Below are positions 8,824-21,947 of a DNA stretch of 64,000 bases, piece after piece. How positions within the stretch are numbered: the stretch's first letter is position 1; each line of letters starts with the position of its first letter. Location: positions 930,001-994,000 of the forward strand of contig NZ_CP088952.1 of the NCBI RefSeq assembly GCF_021165955.1, written 5' to 3'. The position numbers and the translations under genes are program-made. The notes under the pieces are model-generated. The model was not told where the DNA came from. It saw only the letters and a program-made list of their open reading frames with translations, and ran no database searches. The stretch comes from Massilia endophytica. Lineage in GTDB: Bacteria; Pseudomonadota; Gammaproteobacteria; Burkholderiales; Burkholderiaceae_D.

Positions 8824-8848
8824 GTTCTTTAACAATCTGGAAGAAGTA
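8824..8848 (+). promoter_or_regulatory. boxA-like antitermination site and distal pre-23S stem arm, operon 1
   Basis: GTTCTTTAACA (8824-8834) matches the rrn boxA type bound by NusB/S10. The overlapping 15-base arm 8834-8848 is perfectly complementary to 11874-11888 after the 23S gene. A second 26-base arm (8931-8956) pairs with 11815-11840 across the mature 23S ends, with one G-U pair. Confidence 0.75.
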
Positions 8849-8949
8849 AAGTTTTATTAAGCGCACACAGCAATGTGTGTACTTAGGGTAGTAGTAAAAC
8901 TCATCAAACACAGTAGTAAATGCTTGAACTATAGCCGTCAAGGTTATAG

Positions 8950-11823
<2,874 letters not shown>

Positions 11824-11890
11824 ATAACCTTGACGGTTATGTGCATTTACCAGTGTTTGAGAACACTACCCTCTACTTCTTCCAGATTCA

Positions 11891-11914
11891 GGCTGCCGCG
11901 ACACCGCTGCAGCC
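11891..11914 (+). other. 23S-5S spacer hairpin, operon 1
   Basis: GGCTGC pairs with GCAGCC and GCG with CGC around an ACAC loop, with one C.T mismatch. In operon 2 the mismatch is an A-T pair, giving a perfect 10-bp stem with an ACAT loop. It lies 10 bases before 5S and is probably a processing element. Confidence 0.6.
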
Positions 11915-11924
11915 GTACAAGTCA

Positions 11925-12040
11925 TGCCTGATGACCATAGCAAGTCGGTCCCACCCCTTCCCATCCCGAACAGGACCGTGAAACGACTCTGCGCCGATGA
12001 TAGTGCTGCAACCAGTGTGAAAGTAGGTTATCGTCAGGCT
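11925..12040 (+). rRNA. rrf: 5S ribosomal RNA, operon 1
   Basis: About 116 bases, with the terminal helix TGCCTGATGA pairing with TCGTCAGGC. The internal motifs CCCATCCCGAAC and GTGAAACGACTCTGCGCCGA are typical of betaproteobacterial 5S RNA. Confidence 0.95.
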
Positions 12041-12049
12041 GTTATTCCC

Positions 12050-12108
12050 AAAAAGCCCCATCGCCTGAACGCGCTCTAGATCGCGCTCAGTGCTGATGGG
12101 GCTTTTTT
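12050..12108 (+). terminator. rRNA operon 1 terminator
   Basis: AAAAAGCCCCATC (12050-12062) pairs with GATGGGGCTTTTTT (12095-12108). A smaller GC-rich hairpin lies inside the loop. The T-run follows the stem on the plus strand. The same element ends operon 2. Confidence 0.93.
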
Positions 12109-12159
12109 CCTATTCCACTTTCCGTGCTACCATCCGGCAACTTCCCCGATGGAGAGCAT

Positions 12160-12966
12160 ATGAAAACAGCGCTTCTGGCCATTCTGGCCATGGCCGCAGT
12201 CACGCCTGCGGAGCAGGCCATGTACTCGGGCCGCTTCAATGACGCTTATGCCGCGGTCGACAAGGGGCTGCAGGCCAAACCCGATTCGAAGCACCGCTTC
12301 GAGCTGCTCCTGCAGCGTGTCCGTACGCAGCAGATCGCCCGCCTTTCCGGTGTGGCCACATCCGACGAACCTGCGACCGTCAAGGCGCTGCTGGCCGAGG
12401 CAAAGCATCTGCCAGCCGAAATGCAGGCCAAGGCCCGCCACGCCGAACTGGTGTCCACCTACTTCCGCCGTCTGACTGGCGCCGAAAAGGGCGACTTCAT
12501 GTCCCTTCAGCCTTCCTTCGCAGCGGTGGCCAAGGAGTTGAAGGACCCTTGCAGCAAGGCCGATGCGCTCTTCTTCAGTGGCCTGATGTACCAGGTGTCC
12601 GACCAGGTTCCGGCTTCCGCGCCCGATCTTGAGCAGGCCTATGCTGCAGCAAAATCGGCTTCCTGCGATCTCGAACTCTCCTATGTCGTGCGCCACCTCG
12701 GTGAACTGGCGGAGGCGAAGGGAGACATGGCCGAAGCGGCCACGTATGCCGAGGAGAGCCTGGCGATCCGCAAGCGCATCAAGTTCGACGTCTTCGTGCC
12801 TTACTCGCTGCTCCAGACCGCGAGCGTCGCCGAGAAACGGGGCGATGCTGCGAAGGCGGCCGCTGATCGCGCAGAGGCCTTGGGCATGGCCCAGCGTTTG
12901 CATCTGCCTGCGCAGGAACAGGCTGCGCGCAACGCCATCGCAGAGGCGAAGAAGCCGGCAAAGTAA
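12160..12966 (+). CDS. Exported TPR-like hypothetical protein
   Basis: A 268-residue protein with a short signal-like N-terminus (MKTALLAILAMAAVTPAEQA) followed by helical, Ala-rich pairs of helices resembling tetratricopeptide repeats. Examples are MYSGRFNDAYAAVDKGL and AKGDMAEAATYAEESLAIRK. The start at 12160 is supported by GGAGAG 4 bases upstream. Spacing and residue pattern suggest a scaffold for protein binding in the periplasm. No catalytic motif is seen, and the family is not recognised. It begins about 50 bases after the rRNA terminator, and its stop abuts the convergent exporter gene. Confidence 0.65.
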   Translation: MKTALLAILAMAAVTPAEQAMYSGRFNDAYAAVDKGLQAKPDSKHRFELLLQRVRTQQIARLSGVATSDEPATVKALLAEAKHLPAEMQAKARHAELVSTYFRRLTGAEKGDFMSLQPSFAAVAKELKDPCSKADALFFSGLMYQVSDQVPASAPDLEQAYAAAKSASCDLELSYVVRHLGELAEAKGDMAEAATYAEESLAIRKRIKFDVFVPYSLLQTASVAEKRGDAAKAAADRAEALGMAQRLHLPAQEQAARNAIAEAKKPAK

Positions 12967-14412
12967 TCAGGCGTCCGGCGGCGACTGCGCTTCCGTCGTG
13001 GCGGTCGCCATCTTGGCCGAGCCGCTGATGCTCGCTCCATCCTCCTTCCGCAGCAGCCAAAAGATCGCGGAAGACAGGATGGTGAGCACCGCCAGGGTCA
13101 GGAAGGCGTCATGCAGCGCCTCCGTCAGCAGCACCCTGTCGGACTGCGGCACGTCGCCCAGATACCATCCCGTAATCAGCGAGCCAGCCGCCAGGCCGAA
13201 GCTCATGGACAGCTGCTGCATGGAGCTGGCGATGGTGCTCGCCATGCTCGACTCCTTCTGCTCAACGTCCGCATAGGCGATGCTGTTCATGCTGGAGAAC
13301 TGCAGCGAATTGAAGAAGCCGAGGCACAGGCTGATCGCCACGATCGCATAGAGCGGCGTTCCCGCGTGCACGAAGGAGTACATGCTGATGGTGATCCCGA
13401 TCAGCACCGTGTTCACCACCAGCACCTGGCGGTAGCCGAAGTGCGCGAGCACGCGCACAGAAATGAATTTCATGCCCATGGCCGCCGCCGCGGAAGGCAT
13501 CATCAGCAGGCCCGATTTCCACGCGGGCAGGCCAAGGCCCAACTGGTAGAGCAGCGGCAGCAGGAAGGGCAGGCCGCCTACACCAAGCCGGGTGAGGAAG
13601 CCGCCAACCACGGAGATGCGGAAGGTGCGGATGCGGAACAGTTCGAGCCGCAGCAGGGGATGGTCGTCGCGCCGGGCATGGAGGAAGTAGGCGAGCAGCA
13701 GAAAACCCGCGATGGCAAAGAGCACCGTGGCCGATGTCACATCGATGCGGTGCTCGCCGAAGATTTCGAGCAGCCAGGAAAGCAACGCAATCCCCGCGCC
13801 GAACAGGATCAGTCCCATGACGTCCAGCGGGCGCGGATGCTCGTCGCGGTAGTCCGGCATATAGCGCCAGGCGAGGTAGATGGCCGCGACGCCTACAGGC
13901 ACATTGATGAAGAAGATCTCGCGCCAGGAAAGCCAGTGCACAATCAGGCCGCCCACCGTGGGGCCCAGCAGGGGACCGATGAGCGCCGGAATGATCACGA
14001 AATTCATGGCCGACAGTAGTTCGGCCTTGGGGAAGGTGCGGATGATGGTGATGCGCCCGACCGGCATCATCATCGCGGCGCCGAAGCCTTGCAGCAGGCG
14101 CGCCGCCACCAGCATGGGCGTATTCACGGACAGTCCGCACAGGATGGAGGCGATGGTGAAGATGACGACCGCCGTCATGAAGACCCGCCGCGTGCCGAAG
14201 CGGTCCGCCATCCAGCCGCTCACGGGAATGGCGACGGCAAGGCTCAGGATATAGCTTGTGACGACGGACTTGAGGCTGAGCGGCGTAACACCGAGGCTGA
14301 CCGCCATGGTGGGCACCGCCGTATTGACGATGGTGGAGTCCAGCTGCTCCATGAAGAGGGCCGTGGCAACGACCCATGGCAGATAGCGTTTGGTGAAGTC
14401 GGAACTGGACAT
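12967..14412 (-). CDS. DHA2-type MFS multidrug exporter (EmrB/QacA family)
   Basis: A 481-residue major facilitator with about 14 hydrophobic segments. It opens with FMEQLDSTIVNTAVPTM, the DHA2 motif D1 in the first membrane helix. Motif A follows as SGWMADRFGTRRVF, and motif C-like Gly/Pro-rich segments are in helix 5 (FVIIPALIGPLLGPTVGGL). The start is the ATG at 14412; the in-frame TTG at 14451 is less likely. Such proteins export drugs by proton antiport in the inner membrane. No membrane fusion protein (EmrA) lies next to it. It is 60 bases downstream of cobQ on the same strand, so it may be read from the cobalamin operon. Confidence 0.88.
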   Translation of the reverse strand: MSSSDFTKRYLPWVVATALFMEQLDSTIVNTAVPTMAVSLGVTPLSLKSVVTSYILSLAVAIPVSGWMADRFGTRRVFMTAVVIFTIASILCGLSVNTPMLVAARLLQGFGAAMMMPVGRITIIRTFPKAELLSAMNFVIIPALIGPLLGPTVGGLIVHWLSWREIFFINVPVGVAAIYLAWRYMPDYRDEHPRPLDVMGLILFGAGIALLSWLLEIFGEHRIDVTSATVLFAIAGFLLLAYFLHARRDDHPLLRLELFRIRTFRISVVGGFLTRLGVGGLPFLLPLLYQLGLGLPAWKSGLLMMPSAAAAMGMKFISVRVLAHFGYRQVLVVNTVLIGITISMYSFVHAGTPLYAIVAISLCLGFFNSLQFSSMNSIAYADVEQKESSMASTIASSMQQLSMSFGLAAGSLITGWYLGDVPQSDRVLLTEALHDAFLTLAVLTILSSAIFWLLRKEDGASISGSAKMATATTEAQSPPDA

Positions 14413-14472
14413 TGGCAGCGCGCTTTCCTCGATCGGCCTATTGTTCCACAAATGGCCGAACCGGGTTGCGCG

Positions 14473-15915
14473 CTACCTCGGCTTCAGCAGGGCATCGAGC
14501 AGGGGCTGCGTGGCATCGGCGAGGCGTTCCAGGCTCGCCTCGCGCAGCGCGGCCGTGTCGACAGCATAGTCCGAGGAAAGGCCCGCCCAGTCGAGCAGCG
14601 CCTTGCAGGCCTGGGGCGTGTCGAAGACGCCATGGAGGTAGGTGCCCAGCACCTGCCCATCCGGGGACAGTGCGCCTTCCGGACGGCCTGCGATGCGGAA
14701 GGCGGGGCGGTCCAGCGCAGCGCCGCTCGAAACACCCATATGGATCTCATAGCCCGCCACCGTCGCGTCGGCAAAGAGGCACTCGCCCGCAACCTGCTCC
14801 AGCCTTTTCTCCTGCGTCAGCGTGGTGTGCATGTCCAGCAGGCCGAGCGCGGCGGATTCGCCCGCTTCGCCTTCCACGCCAAAGGGGTCGCGCACGCTGC
14901 GGCCCAGCATCTGGAAGCCCCCGCAGATGCCCATCACTTTGCCGCCATAACGCAGATGCCTTGCGATCTGGCTCGGCCAGCCCTGGGCTTCCAGCCAAGC
15001 CAGGTCGCGCCGCGTGTTCTTGCTGCCGGGGAGGACGATCAGGTCCGATGCGGGAATGGGTTCGCCTTCGCGCACGAAGCGCAGGTCCACGTCGGGATGG
15101 GCGCGCAATGCATCGAAATCGGTATGGTTGCTCATGCGCGGCAGGCTTGGAACGGCAATGCGGAAGGCGCCGCGCTGCGCCTGCACCGCCTGCACCGCAT
15201 CCTCGGCATCGAGGAAGAGACCGTGGAGATAGGGCAGAACCGCCAGCACCGGCTTGCCCGTCTGCTGTTCCAGCCAATCGAGGCCCGGTTCCAGCAGCTT
15301 GATGTCGCCCCGGAAGCGGTTGATCACGAAGCCCACGATGCGTTTGCGCTCGGATTCGGAAAGGCATGAGAGCGTTCCCACGATATGTGCGAACACGCCG
15401 CCGCGGTCGATGTCCGCCACCAGCACCACGGGGCAATCCACGGCTTCCGCAAAGCCCATGTTGGCGATGTCGCGGTCGCGCAGATTGATTTCGGCGGGGC
15501 TTCCGGCGCCTTCCACAATGACCGCTTCGTACTGCTGCAGCAGCCGCTGGTGCGATTCCAGCACAGCGCCCATTGCGACGGTCTTGTACTGGTGATAGTC
15601 GCGCGCATTCATTTCGGCGCGCACCTTGCCGTGGATGATGACTTGCGCGCCGATATCGCTGGAGGGCTTGAGCAGCACCGGGTTCATGTCCGTATGCGGC
15701 GCAAGGCCTGCGGCAGTCGCCTGCAGGGCCTGGGCGCGGCCGATCTCGCCGCCATCCGCCGTCACGGCGCTGTTGAGGGCCATGTTCTGCGGCTTGAAGG
15801 GCGCCACACGCACTCCCTGGCGCTTCAGCAGGCGGCAGAGCGCCGCAACCACTGTGCTCTTGCCTGCGTCCGAAGTCGTTCCCTGCACCATCAGGGTGGA
15901 GTAAGGAAATGCCAT
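14473..15915 (-). CDS. cobQ: Cobyric acid synthase
   Basis: A 480-residue amidotransferase (CobQ/CbiP) that amidates four side chains of adenosylcobyrinate a,c-diamide, using glutamine and ATP. The N-terminal ATP-binding domain has the P-loop-like QGTTSDAGKSTV and FKPQNMALNS. The C-terminal class I glutaminase domain has LPGSKNTRRDL, the nucleophile Cys in GICGGFQMLG (near 337) and GYEIHMG. Length is typical. The start is 1 base after the btuF stop (TGAGATG), so translation is coupled. It is the last cobalamin gene of the minus-strand block. Confidence 0.97.
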   Translation of the reverse strand: MAFPYSTLMVQGTTSDAGKSTVVAALCRLLKRQGVRVAPFKPQNMALNSAVTADGGEIGRAQALQATAAGLAPHTDMNPVLLKPSSDIGAQVIIHGKVRAEMNARDYHQYKTVAMGAVLESHQRLLQQYEAVIVEGAGSPAEINLRDRDIANMGFAEAVDCPVVLVADIDRGGVFAHIVGTLSCLSESERKRIVGFVINRFRGDIKLLEPGLDWLEQQTGKPVLAVLPYLHGLFLDAEDAVQAVQAQRGAFRIAVPSLPRMSNHTDFDALRAHPDVDLRFVREGEPIPASDLIVLPGSKNTRRDLAWLEAQGWPSQIARHLRYGGKVMGICGGFQMLGRSVRDPFGVEGEAGESAALGLLDMHTTLTQEKRLEQVAGECLFADATVAGYEIHMGVSSGAALDRPAFRIAGRPEGALSPDGQVLGTYLHGVFDTPQACKALLDWAGLSSDYAVDTAALREASLERLADATQPLLDALLKPR

Positions 15916-15916
15916 C

Positions 15917-16786
15917 TCAATTCTTCCTGTGCTGGCGCGCCTGTTCCAGCTTTTCGCACAGCATGGCCGTGCCCTCGATCATGCGCGGGCCTGCGCGGTT
16001 CAGCAGGTTGCCGTCCACCGTGAACAGATTGCCCTGGCGCGTGGCCTGAAGCTGGGTGTACGGCCGCCACAGATTGACACCGCCATAGTTCTTTTCCGCC
16101 GTGCCGAATACCGCTTCAGGATCTTCCTGCAGTACCGCTTCGATGCTTACGACCGGCGCCGTCACCTTGAGGTTGGCGAAGATGTTGACGCCGCCGCAGA
16201 CCTTCAGTGCGTCGCTCACGATGTGGGCGCCGTTCAGCGTGTACAGCGGCTTGTCCCACACCTGGTAGAAGGTGCGCACCGGCGGACGGTTCGCGTACTG
16301 CGCACGCAGCGCGGCCAGCTTGCGGCGCAAGGCATCGGCCGCCGCTTCCGCTGCCGTTTCGGTTCCCATCAGCTTCCCCATGCTGACCAGGTTGTCCGCA
16401 ATGCGGTCCAGGTTCTTCGGCGTGCTGTGGAACATGGGGTAGCCCAGCTTGCGCAGCTGCTCCAGCTGCCGTTCCGAGCTGCCGTGGCGCCAGATCACGA
16501 TGAGGTCCGGCTTCATGGCGACCACGCGCTCGATGTCGATCTCGCGGTTGTCGCCGATGCGCGGAATGCTGTTCGCCGCTTCAGGATAATCGCTGTAGTT
16601 CACTGCGCCCACGATCTTGCTCCCCGCTCCGGCCGCGAAGATCAGCTCCGTGACGTGGGGCGCCATGGCAATGACGCGTTGCGCGGGCTTTTGCAGCGTA
16701 ACTGCCTTGCCGTCGTCGTCGATAACGGTAACCGCACCATGGACCTGTGCCGACACCAGCAGGGCGGCGAATATGAGCTTCTTCAT
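15917..16786 (-). CDS. btuF: Cobalamin ABC transporter, periplasmic binding protein
   Basis: A 289-residue BtuF-type binding protein. The signal peptide is MKKLIFAALLVSAQVHGAVT. Two Rossmann-like lobes are joined by a helical backbone, with family segments QRVIAMAPHVTELIFAAG and NYSDYPEAANSIPRIG, and a DLIVIWRHGSS turn. The ATG at 16786 has GGAG 6 bases upstream and overlaps the preceding stop by ATGA; the upstream TTG is rejected. It delivers cobalamin to BtuCD, whose genes lie further upstream in the same block, with five biosynthetic genes between. Confidence 0.93.
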   Translation of the reverse strand: MKKLIFAALLVSAQVHGAVTVIDDDGKAVTLQKPAQRVIAMAPHVTELIFAAGAGSKIVGAVNYSDYPEAANSIPRIGDNREIDIERVVAMKPDLIVIWRHGSSERQLEQLRKLGYPMFHSTPKNLDRIADNLVSMGKLMGTETAAEAAADALRRKLAALRAQYANRPPVRTFYQVWDKPLYTLNGAHIVSDALKVCGGVNIFANLKVTAPVVSIEAVLQEDPEAVFGTAEKNYGGVNLWRPYTQLQATRQGNLFTVDGNLLNRAGPRMIEGTAMLCEKLEQARQHRKN

Positions 16787-17763
16787 CGTGAACTCCAATC
16801 TGTGAGTGCTTGCTGGAGGCGTACCCAGCCCGTTTCATCTGGCGGCAGGCCAAGGCGGATGCCGCGGCCCGCCTCGCGGAACAGGCGTACCCAGATGCCG
16901 CGCTGCGCCATATGTTCGTGAAAGGCCTCTGCTTCCGGTTCCGGCCACCACTGGAAGAGCGCTGTGCCGCGGGATTCGATACCGTGCGCGCCGAGGAGCG
17001 CGCGCAGGCGCTCGCCTTCGCTGGCGAGGCGTTCCCGTGTGGCCGCTTGCCATGTCCGGTCGCGCAGGGCGCGGCTGGCAATCTGCTGCGCGGGGCCGCT
17101 CACTGTCCACGGCCCTAGCAGTTCCGCGAGCTGTGCGAGAAGGCCCGGCGCTGCGGCAACGAAGCCGAGGCGCAACCCTGCCAGTCCGAAGAACTTGCCG
17201 ACCGAACGCAAAACGATAAGGCCCTCGCGCGCTGCGCAGTCCACCACGCTGTGCGTGCCGCCGGTGTCGGCGAACGCCTCGTCCACGACCAGCCAGCCAC
17301 CGCGCGCCGCCAGCCGCCCAGCCCAGTCCAGGAGCTGCGCGCGCGGCACGGTGTCGCCCGTCGGGTTGTTTGGATTGCACACTACGAGCACATCGCATCC
17401 GTCCAGCGAGGCATGGAGATCGGCATAGGGAACCTGCCGGACGGTGTGGCCATGCTGCGCCCAATGGTGTGCATGTTCGGCGTATGAGGGAGCTGCGATG
17501 ACGATGCGCGACGCAGGCCGCAGCCGGGGCAGGGCCTGTATCGCCGCCTGTGTTCCCGCAACGGGCAGCATTGCAGGCGCGCCGTAGAAGGCGCACGCTG
17601 CCTCCACCAGCGCAGGATCGCTCTCCGGCAGCCTGTGCCAGGCATCTGGCGTCAATGCGGGAACCGGATACCAGGCCGGGTTGATGCCGGTTGAGAGATC
17701 GAGCCAATCGCTGCGGCCATAGCGCAGCGCCGCTTCGCGGAGGTTGCCGCCGTGTTCAGGCAT
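16783..17763 (-). CDS. cobD: Threonine-phosphate decarboxylase-like PLP enzyme (CobD/CobC type)
   Basis: A 326-residue fold-type I PLP enzyme related to histidinol-phosphate aminotransferase. Salmonella CobD makes aminopropanol phosphate for the cobalamin linker. Visible motifs are MPEHGGNLREAALRYG, LSTGINPAWYP, NPNNPTGD, the VDEAFAD segment, the PLP Lys in RSVGKFFGLAGLRLG and a C-terminal GIRLGLP arginine motif. The start at 17763 overlaps the 3' end of cbiB by 8 bases. The extra 49 in-frame residues upstream are in the wrong register for cbiB and are ignored. Product assignment follows from the neighbours; homologs called CobC in Pseudomonas belong to the same family. Confidence 0.88.
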   Translation of the reverse strand: MPEHGGNLREAALRYGRSDWLDLSTGINPAWYPVPALTPDAWHRLPESDPALVEAACAFYGAPAMLPVAGTQAAIQALPRLRPASRIVIAAPSYAEHAHHWAQHGHTVRQVPYADLHASLDGCDVLVVCNPNNPTGDTVPRAQLLDWAGRLAARGGWLVVDEAFADTGGTHSVVDCAAREGLIVLRSVGKFFGLAGLRLGFVAAAPGLLAQLAELLGPWTVSGPAQQIASRALRDRTWQAATRERLASEGERLRALLGAHGIESRGTALFQWWPEPEAEAFHEHMAQRGIWVRLFREAGRGIRLGLPPDETGWVRLQQALTDWSSR

Positions 17764-18706
17764 GCCAGACTCCAAATGCGATGATGGCGCAGAACAGCGC
17801 AAGGCCCAGCCAGAGCAGGGTGGCCAGCGCCACAAGCTGCCATGCGCGGCGGATGTCGGCCGCCTCCGCCTCCATGCCCATGCCGAGGGGCGGACGCTGT
17901 TCGAGCTCACCGTCGTAGACTGCGGCGCCGCCGAGCGCCAGGCCGAGGGCCCCAGCCCCGGTGGACATCACCGGCCCGGCGTTCGGGCTGCTCCATTGCG
18001 GCGCCTGCGTACGCCAGCAGTACAGTGCGCGCAGCCTGGCCTTTCGCCCGGGCGCCAGCAGCACGTAGGAGAGGGCGGTGAGCCGCGCTGGAATGTAGTT
18101 CAAGGCATCGTCGATGCGCGCCGCCACTCGGCCAAACTCCAGGAAGCGCGGACTGCGGTAACCCCACATCGCGTCCAGCGTGTTCGCGAGGCGGAACAGC
18201 ACCGCCCCGGGACCGCCCGCGACGGCAAACCAGAAAAGCGTACCGAACACCGCGTCGTTGCCATTTTCCAGCAGGGACTCCGTGCTGGCCTTGGCGAGAT
18301 CGGAGGCGCTTGCTCCCTGCGTGTCGCGGCTGACGATGCGGGCCGTGAGCTCGCGGGCGGAGGGAAGATCTCCGGCGCGCAGGGCCTCGGCAATGGGGAG
18401 GTTATGTTCGCGCAGGCTGCGCAGGCCTATGCAGAGGTAGAGCAATACCGCGTGCGCCGCCAGTCCCATGGGGGATTGGCACAGCAGGACACTCGCTGCC
18501 GTGATGGGAAGTACCGCCAGCGCCCAGCCCAGCGCACCGCGCGCAATCCGGGCGCCCGCCTTGTTCAGCGACCGCTCGATGGCGTTTGCCAGCCGCCCGA
18601 AACCCACCAGCGGATGCAGGCGGCGCGGCTCGCCCAGCAGCAGGTCGAGAACGACGCCTGCCGCCATCAGCATCGCCACGACAGGCCAGCTCCATCCGTT
18701 TAGCAT
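17756..18706 (-). CDS. cbiB: Adenosylcobinamide-phosphate synthase
   Basis: A 316-residue integral membrane protein (CbiB, also called CobD in Pseudomonas). It attaches aminopropanol or its phosphate to adenosylcobyric acid. Family landmarks are LDLLLGEPRRLHPLVGFGRL near the N-terminus, IVSRDTQ, ASTESLLENGNDAVFGTLFWF, NTLDAMWGYR, and DDALNYIPARLTA. Four to five membrane segments are expected. It overlaps cobU at its 5' end (18700-18706) and cobD at its 3' end, so it is a core member of the operon. Confidence 0.96.
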   Translation of the reverse strand: MLNGWSWPVVAMLMAAGVVLDLLLGEPRRLHPLVGFGRLANAIERSLNKAGARIARGALGWALAVLPITAASVLLCQSPMGLAAHAVLLYLCIGLRSLREHNLPIAEALRAGDLPSARELTARIVSRDTQGASASDLAKASTESLLENGNDAVFGTLFWFAVAGGPGAVLFRLANTLDAMWGYRSPRFLEFGRVAARIDDALNYIPARLTALSYVLLAPGRKARLRALYCWRTQAPQWSSPNAGPVMSTGAGALGLALGGAAVYDGELEQRPPLGMGMEAEAADIRRAWQLVALATLLWLGLALFCAIIAFGVWHA

Positions 18707-19253
18707 GCGGACCCCTTGAGTTGCAGCGGCAGCCCGGCGGCGACGAAGACGGCGCGGTCGCAGAGCGCGGCCAGCGCCTGATTGAGGCGTCCCGCTTCGT
18801 CGGCGAAGGCGCGCGATACCGCACCGAAAGGCACGATGCCCAGGCCGACCTCGTTCGAAACCAGCAGCACGTCGCCTTGTTGCCCCGCCAGTTCTTGCAG
18901 GAGCGCTGCGCGTTCCAGGTGAAAGCGCGGCGGCAGGTCGATACGTCCTATGTCGGGATACTGCGTGCCATCCGAGAACAGCAGATTGCTCAGCCAGAGC
19001 GTCAGGCAGTCCACCAGCACCACCCTTTCAGGCGCACGCCACTGCCGCAGCGCATCGGCAAGGGCCAATGGCTCCTCGACGGTGCGCCAATGCGCGGGCC
19101 GGTCGGCGCGGTGCCGGGCGATACGCTCCGCCATTTCCGCATCGCCCGCGTGGCCGGTGGCGATATACACGGCTTCCTTGCCGGATGCGGCAGCGAGCCT
19201 CTCCGCATACGCGCTCTTGCCGGACCGTGCGCCGCCGAGGATCAGTGTCCGGC

Positions 19254-19257
<4 letters not shown>
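18700..19257 (-). CDS. cobU: Adenosylcobinamide kinase / guanylyltransferase
   Basis: A 185-residue bifunctional CobU/CobP. It phosphorylates adenosylcobinamide and transfers GMP to form AdoCbi-GDP. The P-loop is LILGGARSGKSAYAE at the N-terminus. RHRADRPAHWRTVEEP carries the guanylylated His region, VLVDCLTLWLSNLL is the Walker B-like segment, and LLVSNEVGLGIVP follows. The start at 19257 overlaps the cbiA stop by ATGA. An open frame extends 131 codons further upstream, but that part is the reverse frame of cbiA. Confidence 0.96.
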
Positions 19258-20548
<1,291 letters not shown>

Positions 20549-20549
<1 letters not shown>

Positions 20550-21175
20550 TACCATTCCACTCCGGCCTGGGCGCCAATGCCTGCCTTGAAGGCATGCTTG
20601 ACCACGTTCATTTCGGTGACCGTGTCCGCGACGGCGATCAGCTCGGGCGGTGCGCCGCGGCCTGTGACGACGGCATGCTGCATCTCGGGGCGGTCGAGCA
20701 GGTCGGCAATCACCGTGTCGACATCCAGGTAGCGGTACTTCAATGCGATATTCAGTTCGTCCAGCACGACGAGGCCGATACCCGGATCGGTAAGGAAGCG
20801 CCTGGCCTGTGCCCATGCCGCCTGCGCCTTCTCGATGTCGCGTTCGCGGTTCTGGGTTTCCCAGGTATAGCCTTCGCCCATGGCGTGGAACTCGATCTCG
20901 TCCGGGAAGCGGCGCAGGAACTTCTCTTCGCCCGTGGACATGGCGCCCTTGATGAACTGGACAACGCCAACCTTCATGCCGTGCCCCATGGCGCGGATCG
21001 CCATGCCGAAGCCGCTGGAGCTCTTGCCCTTGCCGTTTCCGGTGTTGACGATGACGATGCCGATTTCCTTGTCGGCCGCTGCGATCTTCGCGTCGATGAT
21101 GGCCTTCTTGCGTTCCATCCGTACGCGGTGGCGCTCGTTCAGCGCCGCGGTTTCTTCCGGTGTCAGTTCATTCAT
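20549..21175 (-). CDS. cobO: Cob(I)alamin adenosyltransferase, CobO/BtuR type
   Basis: A 208-residue ATP:corrinoid adenosyltransferase. The P-loop is VNTGNGKGKSSSGFG, followed by GVVQFIKGAM, the family segment FHAMGEGYTWETQN and LVVLDELNIALKYRYL. It adds the adenosyl ligand, needed both for de novo intermediates and for salvaged cobinamide or cobalamin. The ATG at 21175 has GGAGG 6 bases upstream and overlaps btuD by 8 bases. The longer frame starting at 21223 is not needed. Confidence 0.97.
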
Positions 21176-21947
21176 GGCTTGCCTCCGAGGGGATGAAGAT
21201 GCTGCGCGCTCCGTGCCGTACAAGTTCTATGGGGTGGTCGAGATACTCGCTCAGGATGGCGGGCTGCATCACCTCCGCCACCGTACCGGCCAGCCAGCGG
21301 CCGTCGCCCATGAGGAGCAGCGCATGCGTGGAAACGCTGTGCGCCAGGGTCAGGTCGTGGCCCACCATCACCACGGTCTTGCCTTGCTGCCTGCACAGCT
21401 TCGCCAGCAGGCCCATGACGCTCACCTGGTGCGCCAGGTCGAGGGCATTGGCCGGTTCGTCCAGCAGCAGGATGGGCGTATCCTGGGCCAGCATGGCGGC
21501 AATGGCGACGCGCTGCCTTTCGCCGCCGGACAGCGTGCGTACATCGCGGTCCGCGAGATGATCCACTTCCATCGCTGCCAGAGAACGCATGGCAATATGG
21601 TGGTCGTCGCTGTCTTCCCAGTAGCGGTTCGCATGATAGGGATGGCGCGCGGACAGTACGGTTTCGATCACGCTGTAGGCGAAGGCGTCGCTGCGGCCCT
21701 GGGCCAGGAAGGCGCGGGTGCGCGCCAGTTCGTCCAGCGGCCAGTCGTCCAGTGGGCGGCCGCGGACCAGCACCTGCCCGGCATCGGGTTGGCGCAGTCC
21801 GGCCAGCGCGCGGAGCAGGGTGCTCTTGCCCGCGCCGTTGCGGCCGATAACGCTCCAGCACTCGCCTTCGCCGACCTGCCAGTTCAGGCCCTGGGCGAGA
21901 AGGCGTGCGCCGATGCGCAGTTCGAGCTGGGAAGCGGCAATCATCAT
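21168..21947 (-). CDS. btuD: Cobalamin ABC transporter ATPase
   Basis: A 259-residue ABC ATPase. Walker A is IGRNGAGKSTLLRAL, the Q loop is at RAFLAQGRS, the signature is LSGGERQRVAIAAML, Walker B is ILLLDEPANALD, and the switch His is in VMVGHDLTLAHS. The order btuC-btuD and the ATGA overlap with btuC show that it powers the BtuC permease. Family relatives transport iron chelates, but the riboswitch, BtuB and BtuF context makes cobalamin the likely cargo. Confidence 0.93.
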   Translation of the reverse strand: MMIAASQLELRIGARLLAQGLNWQVGEGECWSVIGRNGAGKSTLLRALAGLRQPDAGQVLVRGRPLDDWPLDELARTRAFLAQGRSDAFAYSVIETVLSARHPYHANRYWEDSDDHHIAMRSLAAMEVDHLADRDVRTLSGGERQRVAIAAMLAQDTPILLLDEPANALDLAHQVSVMGLLAKLCRQQGKTVVMVGHDLTLAHSVSTHALLLMGDGRWLAGTVAEVMQPAILSEYLDHPIELVRHGARSIFIPSEASHE